Shown in pieces: positions 54,662 to 63,094 of a DNA stretch of 64,000 nucleotides; position 1 is the first letter of the stretch; every line of letters begins with the position of its first letter. The notes beneath the pieces were generated by a model. It searched no databases. It saw nothing but the letters and a program-made list of their open reading frames with translations, and had not been told where the DNA came from. The stretch comes from Terripilifer ovatus. Lineage in GTDB: Bacteria > Pseudomonadota > Alphaproteobacteria > Rhizobiales > Beijerinckiaceae. Position numbers and translations under genes: made by a program. Where the stretch lies: contig JARHVB010000019.1 in assembly GCA_029222685.1 (NCBI GenBank), positions 1 to 64,000 on the forward strand, in the 5' to 3' direction.

Positions 54662-56875
54662 ATGAACGCTCCCGCAAAATCTCCTCTCGCTCCTTCCCGC
54701 CGTGGCTTTCTGGCAGGCGCAGCAAGCCTGGGATTCGCTTTCACGCTTGGCGACCTCGGTGGCGTCGCAACGGCTCAGGCCGCTGAGACATCCGGCCATG
54801 CCATCGGTTACTGGGTAACGATCAACGCCGACGGCGGCATTCAGATCGCGATGCCTGCGGCTGAAATGGGGCAGGGCTCCAGCACGGGGCTGGCGATGGT
54901 TTTCGCCGAGGAACTGGACGCCGACTGGCCGAAAGTTTCGACGCTGGATATTGCGACGCGCGCCGATATCTACGGAAATCCGGCGTTTGGCGGCGCGTTG
55001 ATCACGGTCGGCAGCAAATCCATTCAGGGCTATTGGGACAAGGTGCGCCTGCAGGCGGCATCGGTTCGTCGCCTGCTGATGCAGGCGGCGGCGGCGCAGT
55101 GGTCTGTGCCCCTGGCCGAACTGACGACGGAGCCCAGCGTCGTCGTCCACGCCGCCAGCGTGCGGCGTCTGACCTATGGTGAGATCGCAGCCTTCGCCGT
55201 TGTGCCGGCGGAACTGCCGGCGGTGCAGAAATCCGAGCTGAAGCCGATGAGCGCCTACCGCATCATCGGCAAGCCCGTGGCGCGGCGGGACATTCCGCTC
55301 AAGGTCGATGGCTCCGCCAAGTTCGGCATGGATGTGCAGGTTCCCGGCATGGCCTATGGAACGATTTTGCGCTCGCCTGTCGAAGGGGCATCGCCCAAGA
55401 AAGTGGATGAAGCCAGCGTTGCGGCTGTTCCGGGCATCATCAAGATCGTGCCGATGAAAGACGCGGTCGGCATCGTCGCGGAGACCATCGAAGCGGCTTT
55501 CGCCGCACGCAGCGCTTTGCAGGTGGAGTGGGGCGCAGTCGATTTCCACGGCTACGCCAGCGAACCGGCGCTGGTTCAGTTTGTCGAACGCGCGAAGAAG
55601 ACGAGCGAGGCGGGCCTGCCTTATGTCAAGACAGGCGACTCCGATACGGCTTTTACGAAGGCGGCAAAGATCGTCACGGCGGAATATACCACTGACTATC
55701 TCTATCATGCGCAGATGGAGCCGATTAACATCACCGCGTCCGTCAATGCCGAGGGCGACGGTGCCGAAATCTGGATGGGGACGCAATCGCAAAGCGCCAT
55801 CATCGGCGCCGCCGCGGCGATCCTGAAGACGAAGCCGGAAAAGATAACATTGCACCCGCATTTCCTGGGCGGCGGATTTGGCCGCCGTTCAGCACCCGAC
55901 ATGGTGCCTTATGCACTGGGAATGTCGAAGGCGGTGCAGCGACCGGTCAAGGTGATCTGGACGCGTGAGCAGGACGTCAAGGCTGCCAAAATGCGGCCGA
56001 TGACAGCGCATCGTCTCGAGGCGGCGGTAGACGAACAAGGCAACGTGACCGGCTGGCGGCATCGCATTGTCGCAGAGTCTGTCGTCGCCTATTCGGCGCC
56101 GGAACGACTTGCGCAGGCCAAGGGGCTTGATCCGCTCACGCTTGAAGGCGCGAAGATTGATTATGAAATCGCAAACCAGACCATCAGCTATCTCCGTGAA
56201 ATACGCGGCGCACCGCTGAGCGCATGGCGCGGTATCGGCGCCGGTCATAACAAATTCGCGATCGAGGGATTTGCCGACGAAGTGGCGACGGCGCTTACTG
56301 TCGATCCGGTCGCGTTTCGACTGCAATTGTGCAAATCGAACCCGCGCGCCACCAAAGTCATCAAGACCGTGGCGGAAATGGCGGGATGGGGCGACGCACG
56401 GCCGGCGGAGCGGGCGGTTGGATTCGCTTTCGGCAAGGTCGTCGATACCTGGACGGCTGCGGTCATTGAAATATCGCTCGACCGCGAGACGGGTGAAATT
56501 CGCGCGCACCGCGCCTGGGTCGCGCTCGATCCTGGAATCGCCGTCAATCCCGACAGCATTGTCGCTCAGACCGAGGGTAACGTTGTATTTGGTCTCAGTC
56601 AGGTGTTGAAAGAACGCGTGACAATCTCGGACGGCAGCGTCGATCAGACCAATCTGTTCGACTATCGCGTCGCGCGCATGTCGGATACGCCGGAAATCCA
56701 TGTGACGGTTATTCCCACGAACAATCCGCCGTCTGGCATGGGAGAGGCCGCGCTGCCGCTGATCGGTCCGGCCGTCGCCAATGCGATGTACGTGCTGACC
56801 AAGAAGCGCTTTCGCAACATGCCGCTGATCCCGCAACGGGTGAAGGCCACCCTCAAGGATAACGGTTCGGTCTAA
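54662..56875 (+). CDS. IorB-type molybdopterin-binding subunit with Tat signal
   Basis: A 737-residue large subunit. SRRGFLAGAASLGFAFTLGD is a twin-arginine signal (RRGFL), so the holoenzyme with its FeS partner is exported folded. GYWVTINADGGIQIAMPAAEMGQGSSTGLAMVFAEE, FLGGGFGRRSAPDMVPYAL and PPSGMGEAALPLIGPAVANAMY, which has the catalytic Glu, are typical of IorB. Members oxidise isoquinoline, aldehydes or other N-heterocycles in the periplasm and pass electrons to cytochromes. A tri-heme cytochrome c gene lies convergently 130 bp downstream and is the likely acceptor. Confidence 0.93.
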   Translation: MNAPAKSPLAPSRRGFLAGAASLGFAFTLGDLGGVATAQAAETSGHAIGYWVTINADGGIQIAMPAAEMGQGSSTGLAMVFAEELDADWPKVSTLDIATRADIYGNPAFGGALITVGSKSIQGYWDKVRLQAASVRRLLMQAAAAQWSVPLAELTTEPSVVVHAASVRRLTYGEIAAFAVVPAELPAVQKSELKPMSAYRIIGKPVARRDIPLKVDGSAKFGMDVQVPGMAYGTILRSPVEGASPKKVDEASVAAVPGIIKIVPMKDAVGIVAETIEAAFAARSALQVEWGAVDFHGYASEPALVQFVERAKKTSEAGLPYVKTGDSDTAFTKAAKIVTAEYTTDYLYHAQMEPINITASVNAEGDGAEIWMGTQSQSAIIGAAAAILKTKPEKITLHPHFLGGGFGRRSAPDMVPYALGMSKAVQRPVKVIWTREQDVKAAKMRPMTAHRLEAAVDEQGNVTGWRHRIVAESVVAYSAPERLAQAKGLDPLTLEGAKIDYEIANQTISYLREIRGAPLSAWRGIGAGHNKFAIEGFADEVATALTVDPVAFRLQLCKSNPRATKVIKTVAEMAGWGDARPAERAVGFAFGKVVDTWTAAVIEISLDRETGEIRAHRAWVALDPGIAVNPDSIVAQTEGNVVFGLSQVLKERVTISDGSVDQTNLFDYRVARMSDTPEIHVTVIPTNNPPSGMGEAALPLIGPAVANAMYVLTKKRFRNMPLIPQRVKATLKDNGSV

Positions 56876-56936
56876 AGCATCGTGCGTTCTTTCAGGTTCG
56901 TCCGATGCTCTGGATTTTTGATAGCGCATCGCCTTT

Positions 56937-56978
56937 GAAAAAGCCGGCGTCCGCTTTTCGTGCAATGCTTTAACGCAC
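56937..56978 (+). repeat. Possible dispersed intergenic repeat of Rhizobiales type
   Basis: The stretch beginning GAAAAAGCCGGCGTCCGCTT and ending ATGCTTTAACG resembles the AAACCGGTTTCCACTTTTC...ATGCTCTAA repeat spread through Hyphomicrobiales genomes. It lies between the convergent IorB-like and cytochrome genes. Identity is judged by eye only. Confidence 0.35.
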
Positions 56979-57005
56979 CGCGCAGTCCGTGCGTGAACCG
57001 CTGCC

Positions 57006-58394
57006 TCAGGCCGTGGCCTGAGGCCTCGCCGGGCGGAACAGGCGAACCAGCAGCCAGAGCACCAGCAGGGCGATGACTAGTGCCGCGGCGATGGCGCTTG
57101 AAATCACCCATGTCGGTATGAGCGCCGGTGCGGGCGAGCGCGCCTTCATCACGTCCGCCGCTGAGACGCGGGCAGTGTTATTGCCGAACGTGGCGCTGAC
57201 GAAATTCGCCACGGCGGCGATCTCGTCGTTACTGTGGCCGCGCGCGAACGGCGGCATGAACGTGGTCTCGCGCGGGAAATGATACTGCGCGCCTTCGATC
57301 AACACGGCCAGCAGATTCGTGCCGCCCGGATCATTGACGGTGCGGCTTCCCACGAGATCGGCATAGGGCGATTGCGAGCCTGTCCCGTCCCAGGAATGGC
57401 AGTTGGCGCATTCGCTGGCGAACAGCCTTTGGCCGAGCGACGCGGCGCCGGTGGGAGCGGTCGAGACCGTGGTCGTAATCGGCGGCGCATTGCGAATGGG
57501 CGCGACCGTGCGCAGATAGACGACCATGCTTTTTATGTCTTCGGGCGTCAGGTAACGCAGGCTGTTTTCGATCACTTCGCCCATCGGCCCGGAGGCAGAG
57601 CTGTGTCCCGGCGCATGGCCTGACGCCAGATAGGCGGCGATGGCATCGTCGCTCCAGCCGCCGATGCCCGACTGGCCGTCGGAGGTGATATTGTAAGCCT
57701 TCCATCCTTGCGTGAGCGTGCCGGCGAGCGCCTGCGACTTGTCAACGTTCTGCGCGAGCGTTCGCGGCGTATGGCACTCGCCGCAGTGGCCGAGGCCCTC
57801 GACGAGATAGCCGCCGCGGTTCCATTCCGCCGACTTGCTCGCATCGGGCGCCCAGCGCGCGTCGCGGTGGAACGCCAGGTTCCAGGCAATCATCCCCCAC
57901 CGTTGGTTGAACGGAAACATCAGCGTGTTTTCGGGCGCCTGCGCGCGAGCCGGCGTGAGACTGAAGAGATAGGCTTTGATCGCCAGGATGTCGTCGCGCG
58001 ACAGCAGCGTGTAGGAGGTATAGGGCATCGCCGGATAGAGATGTTTGCCGCCACGCCCGACGCCCGACTGCAAGGCCGAGACGAATTCGTCATCGCTATA
58101 GGAGCCAATGCCCGTATCGCGATCCGGTGTGATGTTGGCGGAATAGATTGTGCCAAACGGCAATTCGAACGGTCGCCCGCCGGAATAGGGAGTTGCCTTC
58201 CCTTGCGTGTGGCAAGGCAGACAATCGGCGGCGCGCGCCAGATATTCGCCGCGTTTCACGATGTCGCCAGGCGCAGGGCTTTGTGCCAGCGCCGAGGACA
58301 GCCATGGAGCTCCGAGCAGGACGAGGCAACCGGCGAGACAGGCGGAGGGAAGGGATGTCCTGGAAGACGGAAACAGCTTGGTAGTCGCCCTCAT
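57006..58394 (-). CDS. Membrane-bound tri-heme cytochrome c
   Basis: A 462-residue exported cytochrome. Three heme motifs are present: CLPCH (58-62), CGECH and CANCH, each in a cytochrome-c-like domain with RGEYLARAADCLPCHTQG, RGGYLVEGLGHCGECHTPR and LFASECANCHSWDGTG. A signal peptide lies at the start and a C-terminal membrane helix (WVISSAIAAALVIALLVLWLL) anchors it. This layout is the cytochrome subunit of alcohol- and aldehyde-dehydrogenase complexes. Facing the IorAB-type genes, it is the probable electron acceptor for that enzyme. The ATG at 58394 follows GGGGGGCC. Confidence 0.93.
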   Translation of the reverse strand: MRATTKLFPSSRTSLPSACLAGCLVLLGAPWLSSALAQSPAPGDIVKRGEYLARAADCLPCHTQGKATPYSGGRPFELPFGTIYSANITPDRDTGIGSYSDDEFVSALQSGVGRGGKHLYPAMPYTSYTLLSRDDILAIKAYLFSLTPARAQAPENTLMFPFNQRWGMIAWNLAFHRDARWAPDASKSAEWNRGGYLVEGLGHCGECHTPRTLAQNVDKSQALAGTLTQGWKAYNITSDGQSGIGGWSDDAIAAYLASGHAPGHSSASGPMGEVIENSLRYLTPEDIKSMVVYLRTVAPIRNAPPITTTVSTAPTGAASLGQRLFASECANCHSWDGTGSQSPYADLVGSRTVNDPGGTNLLAVLIEGAQYHFPRETTFMPPFARGHSNDEIAAVANFVSATFGNNTARVSAADVMKARSPAPALIPTWVISSAIAAALVIALLVLWLLVRLFRPARPQATA

Positions 58395-58570
58395 AATGGC
58401 CCCCCTATTTTTGACCTGACCAGTGGACAGCGCATCAATCAACCTTAGCCAATGTGGGGTCAAGCAGTAAAATTGATCGTCTTGGGCGCTCAAAACAGGC
58501 CACCCTCATTCGATCCTCGCTGCCCAAGGGCCGCCTTCTCCCGCGCTGCGGAAGAAACGCAAAAGCGTTC

Positions 58571-59485
58571 TTACCTCGGCATGCCTTCCGGCGTGATCGT
58601 GCTCACGATGGAAGCGTCCAGCGCCTCGTAATCGTGATAGCCGATCACGTTGTAAAGCTCCTTGCGCGTCTGCATGCGCTCCAGCATGGCGCGCGTGCCG
58701 CCGTCGCGGGCGATCGTCGCATAGAGATCGCCCTGCGCTTTGGCGGCGACTCTCAAGGCGCTCACCGGCCAGATCACCATGCGATAGCCCATTTCCTCGA
58801 ATTCCTTCGCGGTGAAGAAGGGCGTGCGGCCGAACTCGGTCATATTGGCGAGCAGCGGCGCTTTCACCCGTCGGGCGAATTCGCGAAACATGCCGGCGTC
58901 GGTCAGAGCTTCGGGAAAGATCGCGTCGGCGCCGGCGGCGAGATATTTCTGGGCGCGTGCCACGGCGGCGTCCATGCCTTCGCTCGCCACCGCATCGGTG
59001 CGCGCGATGATGAACAGGTTGCGCCTCGCGCGTGCAGCAGCGGCGACCTTGGCGGCCATGTCGTCGGCGCTCGCCAGTTTCTTGTCGTTCAGATGGCCGC
59101 ATTTCTTCGGCAGGATCTGGTCTTCGATATGGACGGCGGCTGCGCCCGCCTCCTCGAAGGCGCGCACCATGTGCATGACGTTCAGCGCCTCGCCATAGCC
59201 GGTATCGCCATCGACCAGCACCGGCAGGCCGCTGGCGCGCGCCACCTGGCGGATGAAGAAACAGACATCGTCCACGGTGATGATGCCGAGATCGGGCAGG
59301 CCCATGGAGGCCGACATGGCCGCGCCCGAGAGATAGAGCGCCTGGAAGCCGGCGGCTTTGGCCTGGAGGGCGGCAAGACCGTTATGCGCGCCGGGCAATT
59401 GCACGATGCCGGGCTTTGCCACCAGGTCGCGGAAGCGCGCGCCGGCTGGACCGGGAGGAGCGTCAGCGCCAATGAGATAGCTCAT
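58571..59485 (-). CDS. Isocitrate lyase/PEP mutase family protein (methylisocitrate lyase-like)
   Basis: A 304-residue TIM barrel. LYLSGAAMSASMGLPDLG, VLVDGDTGYGEALNVMHMVRAFEEAGAAAVHIEDQILPKKCGHL (KKCGH catalytic motif) and ALIARTDA-like FIIARTDAVAS are the family blocks. It resembles PrpB, which splits 2-methylisocitrate into pyruvate and succinate, but oxaloacetate hydrolase and PEP mutase relatives share the motifs. No prpC or prpD is near. The ATG at 59485 follows GGAGGAGGATTTC. It is divergent from the gentisate-dioxygenase-like gene. Confidence 0.88.
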   Translation of the reverse strand: MSYLIGADAPPGPAGARFRDLVAKPGIVQLPGAHNGLAALQAKAAGFQALYLSGAAMSASMGLPDLGIITVDDVCFFIRQVARASGLPVLVDGDTGYGEALNVMHMVRAFEEAGAAAVHIEDQILPKKCGHLNDKKLASADDMAAKVAAAARARRNLFIIARTDAVASEGMDAAVARAQKYLAAGADAIFPEALTDAGMFREFARRVKAPLLANMTEFGRTPFFTAKEFEEMGYRMVIWPVSALRVAAKAQGDLYATIARDGGTRAMLERMQTRKELYNVIGYHDYEALDASIVSTITPEGMPR

Positions 59486-59663
59486 GAAATCCTCCTCCGA
59501 ACCCGGTGCCGTGAAATAATCATGGCAAGGTTTATCCCAATTGCAGGGCAGCCCGCCAGCGACGCCAAGCGCAGTTGACACTCCACCCCCTGATACCTTC
59601 AATGCTGACCAACGAGCGTGTTCCGGCTGCTCCGGAACGCAAAAGATTCAGGGAGACGCGGTG

Positions 59664-60635
59664 ATGGCAAAGGTCGTGGCCGAAGATTTCGTCAAGGCAG
59701 CCAGCATGCAGGAGCTTTACGACCTGCTGGACAAATGCGGCATCGAAAACGGCTGGAACAAGAAGGAGCCCTCGCTCTGGCCGCTGCCGCGCCGCGATTT
59801 CGTCGGCGCGCACTGGCCGTATACGCGCGCCAAGGCGGCGCTGGATGCGGCGGGGCGCTTCGTCAATACGGAACTGGCCGAGCGGCGCAATCTCATCCTC
59901 AAGAATCCGATCCCCGACAACGCCTATCCGACGGTGAAGACCCTGGTCGCCGCCTATCAGATGGTCAAGGCGGGCGAGGTCGCCAAATCGCATCGCCACA
60001 GCGCCAATGCGCTGCGCCTCGTCCTTGATACGAAGGAGCATGCCTATACGATCGTCGACGGCAAGAAAGTGCCGATGGAGCCGGGCGACGTGCTGCTGAC
60101 GCCGAACTGGGCCTGGCACGGCCATTCCAACGAAGGACCCGCCGACGCCTACTGGATGGATTTTCTCGACGTGCCGCTGGTCCATCTGCTCGGGCCGATG
60201 TTCTTCGAGCCGCATCCCGATGAATACGAGAAGGCCGATGGCGTGGCAGCGGATTCGCCGTTCCGCTTTCCCTGGGCACAGACCAAGGCGCGGCTGGCGG
60301 AAGCCAGCGATGTGACACCGGGCTATCGCGAGATCGAGCTTGGCGCGCCGGCCATGGCGACGATCGATCTGCATGTGGCGCGCCTCGACAAGGGTACGGT
60401 TTTGAAGATCGAGCCGAACACGCGCAGCGAGGTCGTTGCGATCATGCAGGGCAAGGGCGTGGCGAAGATCGATGATCTGACGTTCGATTTTGCCCGCGGC
60501 GACGCGCTGGCGGCGCCTGCCGGCTGCACGCAGGCGTGGACGGCGAATGAGGAGACCTATCTGCTGCGGGTCAGCGATGCGCCGGTCCTCGACAAGCTGA
60601 ACTGGCTGCGGCCGATTCCGGCGCCCAAAGCCTGA
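59664..60635 (+). CDS. Gentisate 1,2-dioxygenase-like bicupin
   Basis: A 323-residue two-cupin protein. PTVKTLVAAYQMVKAGEVAKSHRHSANALRLVLD carries the HxH metal ligands and GDVLLTPNWAWHGHSNEG the third, as in gentisate 1,2-dioxygenase; a second cupin (LKIEPNTRSEVVAIMQGKG) lacks the metal histidines. The enzyme opens the ring of gentisate or a related hydroxybenzoate to maleylpyruvate. The ATG at 59664 (MAKVVAEDF) follows GGGAGACGCG. The next gene, an FAD hydroxylase, starts 37 bp on, and could supply the dioxygenase substrate. Confidence 0.85.
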   Translation: MAKVVAEDFVKAASMQELYDLLDKCGIENGWNKKEPSLWPLPRRDFVGAHWPYTRAKAALDAAGRFVNTELAERRNLILKNPIPDNAYPTVKTLVAAYQMVKAGEVAKSHRHSANALRLVLDTKEHAYTIVDGKKVPMEPGDVLLTPNWAWHGHSNEGPADAYWMDFLDVPLVHLLGPMFFEPHPDEYEKADGVAADSPFRFPWAQTKARLAEASDVTPGYREIELGAPAMATIDLHVARLDKGTVLKIEPNTRSEVVAIMQGKGVAKIDDLTFDFARGDALAAPAGCTQAWTANEETYLLRVSDAPVLDKLNWLRPIPAPKA

Positions 60636-60672
60636 AACTTTGGCTGTTGATGATTTCAACGAAGGAAGAAGA

Positions 60673-62289
60673 ATGAAAACCCCTGTTCTGATCGTCGGCG
60701 GCGGGCCGGTGGGCCTTGCGCTGGCCGGCGACCTCGGCTGGCGCGGCATCTCCTGCCTGCTGGTCGAGAAAGGCGACGGCAGCGTCGACAATCCGAAGAT
60801 GGATATCGTGCATCCGCGCGCGATGGAATTCTGCCGGCGCTGGGGCATCGTTCCATGGGTGGAGAATGGCGGCTACAACCGCAATTATCCGCAGGACTAT
60901 ATCTGGGTGACGGCGCTCAACGGCGGCTATGAACTGGGCCGCGAGCCTAATCCCGCCAATGCTCTTGAACTGCCGCCGCCGCAAAGCCCGCAGAAGCGCG
61001 AACGCTGTCCGCAGAATTTCTTCGATCCGGTGCTGGCCCGCCATGCGCGCTCTTATCGCCATGTCACCTTGCGCCATGAAACGGAGCTGGTCGATTTCAG
61101 CGAACATGAGGATGGCGTGAGCGCCACGATCGTTGATTTAAAAACCGGAGAGCGCACAAGCGTCGAGGCGCAATATCTGATCGGCTGCGACGGCGCCGGC
61201 AGCCTGATCCGCGAGAAGCTCGGCGTGTCGATGACGGGCAATTCGGTCCTCACCTATACGACCAATGCGATCTTCCGCAGCGATGAACTGGCTGGGCTCA
61301 ATCAGATCAAGCCGGGCTATCGTTATATCTTCATCGGGCCGGAAGGCACCTGGTGCACGATCGTCGCCATCGACGGGCGCAACACCTATCGCTTTTCGCT
61401 GGTCGGCAATCAGAACCGCAACAAATTGAGCGATGCGGACATCCGCGCCGCGATCGAACGCGCCGTCGGCTGTCCGTTCAGGTTCGACATCCTGTCGACG
61501 ATGCCGTGGACGCGACGCGAGCTTGTCGCGGATTCTTACGGCACGAAGCGGATTTTCCTGGTTGGCGATTCCGCTCATCAACTGTCGCCGACCGGCGGCT
61601 TCGGCATGAACACCGGCATTCAGGAGGCTGTCGACATCAGCTGGAAGCTGGAGGCCTGCCTGCGCGGCTGGGGCGGCGCCGGTCTGCTCGCCTCCTATGA
61701 GGCCGAACGCAAGCCGGTCGCCGCCCGCAATGTGCGGGAAGCGGCGCGCAATCTCGACCGCATGCTGGCCTCGCGCCAGACGAAGCCGCCGGAGGCGGTG
61801 TTTCGGCCCGGTCCCGAAGGCGATGCCGCACGGCGGGCTTACGGCGACTGGTACACGCGGATGATGGCGCCCGAGTGGTTCACCATCGGCATCCAGCTCG
61901 GCTTCCGCTACGAAAGCTCGCCGATCATCGTGCCGGACGGAACGCCGGCGCCGCCCGACGATCCGGCGCGCTACGTCCAGACGGCGCGCCCAGGGCACCG
62001 CGCACCGCATGTGTGGATGCAGGACGGACGCTCGACGCTCGATCTCTACGGCCGCGGTTTCGTGCTGCTGCGCACCCGCGCCGCACCGCCCGATGTCGGC
62101 GGTCTTGTCGAGGCCGCGAAAACGCGCGGCGTGCCGCTGAGCATCGTCGACGTGTTCGAAATGCCGGTCTGGGAGGCTTATGAGCGCGAGCTCATCCTGG
62201 TGCGGCCGGACGGCCATGTGGCCTGGCGCGGCGACGAATCGCCTGCCGATCCGCTGGCGGTGATCGACCGTATCCGCGGCGCGAACTGA
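60673..62289 (+). CDS. FAD-dependent aromatic monooxygenase (MhpA-like)
   Basis: A 538-residue single-component flavoprotein hydroxylase. VLIVGGGPVGLALAGDLGWRG binds the ADP part of FAD, IGCDGAGSLIREKLGV (DG motif) and RIFLVGDSAHQLSPTGGFGMNTGIQEAVDISWKLEA (GD motif) complete the site. Members hydroxylate 3-(3-hydroxyphenyl)propionate, phenols or salicylates using NAD(P)H and O2. The C-terminal 150 residues form the usual thioredoxin-like dimer domain. GAAGGAAGAAGA precedes the ATG at 60673. With the gentisate-type dioxygenase upstream it may act as a hydroxybenzoate hydroxylase. Confidence 0.9.
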   Translation: MKTPVLIVGGGPVGLALAGDLGWRGISCLLVEKGDGSVDNPKMDIVHPRAMEFCRRWGIVPWVENGGYNRNYPQDYIWVTALNGGYELGREPNPANALELPPPQSPQKRERCPQNFFDPVLARHARSYRHVTLRHETELVDFSEHEDGVSATIVDLKTGERTSVEAQYLIGCDGAGSLIREKLGVSMTGNSVLTYTTNAIFRSDELAGLNQIKPGYRYIFIGPEGTWCTIVAIDGRNTYRFSLVGNQNRNKLSDADIRAAIERAVGCPFRFDILSTMPWTRRELVADSYGTKRIFLVGDSAHQLSPTGGFGMNTGIQEAVDISWKLEACLRGWGGAGLLASYEAERKPVAARNVREAARNLDRMLASRQTKPPEAVFRPGPEGDAARRAYGDWYTRMMAPEWFTIGIQLGFRYESSPIIVPDGTPAPPDDPARYVQTARPGHRAPHVWMQDGRSTLDLYGRGFVLLRTRAAPPDVGGLVEAAKTRGVPLSIVDVFEMPVWEAYERELILVRPDGHVAWRGDESPADPLAVIDRIRGAN

Positions 62290-62313
62290 AGATATAATAA
62301 CAAGGGGAAACGC

Positions 62314-63051
62314 ATGACCGACATTGATCAACTCATCAACGAGGTGGTGGCAGCCAACCGCATTCTCGCCCATGAAGGGGTTGTCGATGCCTACGGCCAT
62401 GTCAGCGTGCGCCATCCGCACGATCCGAACCTGTTCCTGCTGTCGCGCTCGCGCAGCCCCGAACTGGTCGAGCCGGAAGACATCATGACGTTCCGGCTCG
62501 ATGGATCGCCGGCAGATGGACGCTCCGACGGCGCCTATGTGGAGCGCTTCATCCATTGCGGCGCCTATGAAGCCAACCCCGATGTCATGTCGGTGGTGCA
62601 CAGCCACGCGACCTCGGTGCTGCCGTTCACCATCAGCTCGGTGCCGCTGAAGCCGGTGATTCATACGGCGAGCCATTGCGGCGGCAATATTCCGGTGTGG
62701 GATAGCCAGGACAAGTTCGGCGACACCGGGCTGCTGGTTTCCGATATCGACCAGGGCCGCGATCTGGCACGGGTGCTCGGCGACAACAAGGTTGCGCTGA
62801 TGCGCGGCCATGGCTTTACTGCCGTGGGGCGCTCGCTTGGCGAAGTGCTGAAGATATCGATCTATCTGCCGCAGAACGCGCAGGTCTATATGGACGCCAT
62901 CAAGCTGGGCGGCTCGGTGAAATTCGTGACGCCGGGCGAAATCGCCATCAGGGATTCGTTCGGGCCCGGCGGCCGCGAACTCAAGCGGGCCATGGATTAC
63001 TGGGCGCGCCGCGCCGGATGCAGTCACTATCTCGAATACAAGAAGAGCTGA
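62314..63051 (+). CDS. Class II aldolase/adducin family protein
   Basis: A 245-residue zinc aldolase-fold protein. GHVSVRHPHDPNLFLLSRSRSPELV is the phosphate or carboxylate-binding start, DVMSVVHSHATSVLPFTIS supplies the HxH zinc ligands, and LMRGHGFTAVGRSLGEVLKI the third histidine. In aromatic catabolic clusters such proteins cleave or decarboxylate ring-fission products. It starts 24 bp after the monooxygenase gene with AAGGGGAAACGC upstream, so it belongs to the same unit. The true reaction is not known. Confidence 0.9.
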   Translation: MTDIDQLINEVVAANRILAHEGVVDAYGHVSVRHPHDPNLFLLSRSRSPELVEPEDIMTFRLDGSPADGRSDGAYVERFIHCGAYEANPDVMSVVHSHATSVLPFTISSVPLKPVIHTASHCGGNIPVWDSQDKFGDTGLLVSDIDQGRDLARVLGDNKVALMRGHGFTAVGRSLGEVLKISIYLPQNAQVYMDAIKLGGSVKFVTPGEIAIRDSFGPGGRELKRAMDYWARRAGCSHYLEYKKS

Positions 63052-63094
63052 GGCCCAACAGGGGCGCTCGGTGGTCTGTTGAGGGAGGGAACCG

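Noticed and set aside
61138..63027. A 629-codon minus-strand frame opposite the monooxygenase and aldolase genes
   Set aside because: It spans two real genes in antisense and matches no family by eye.
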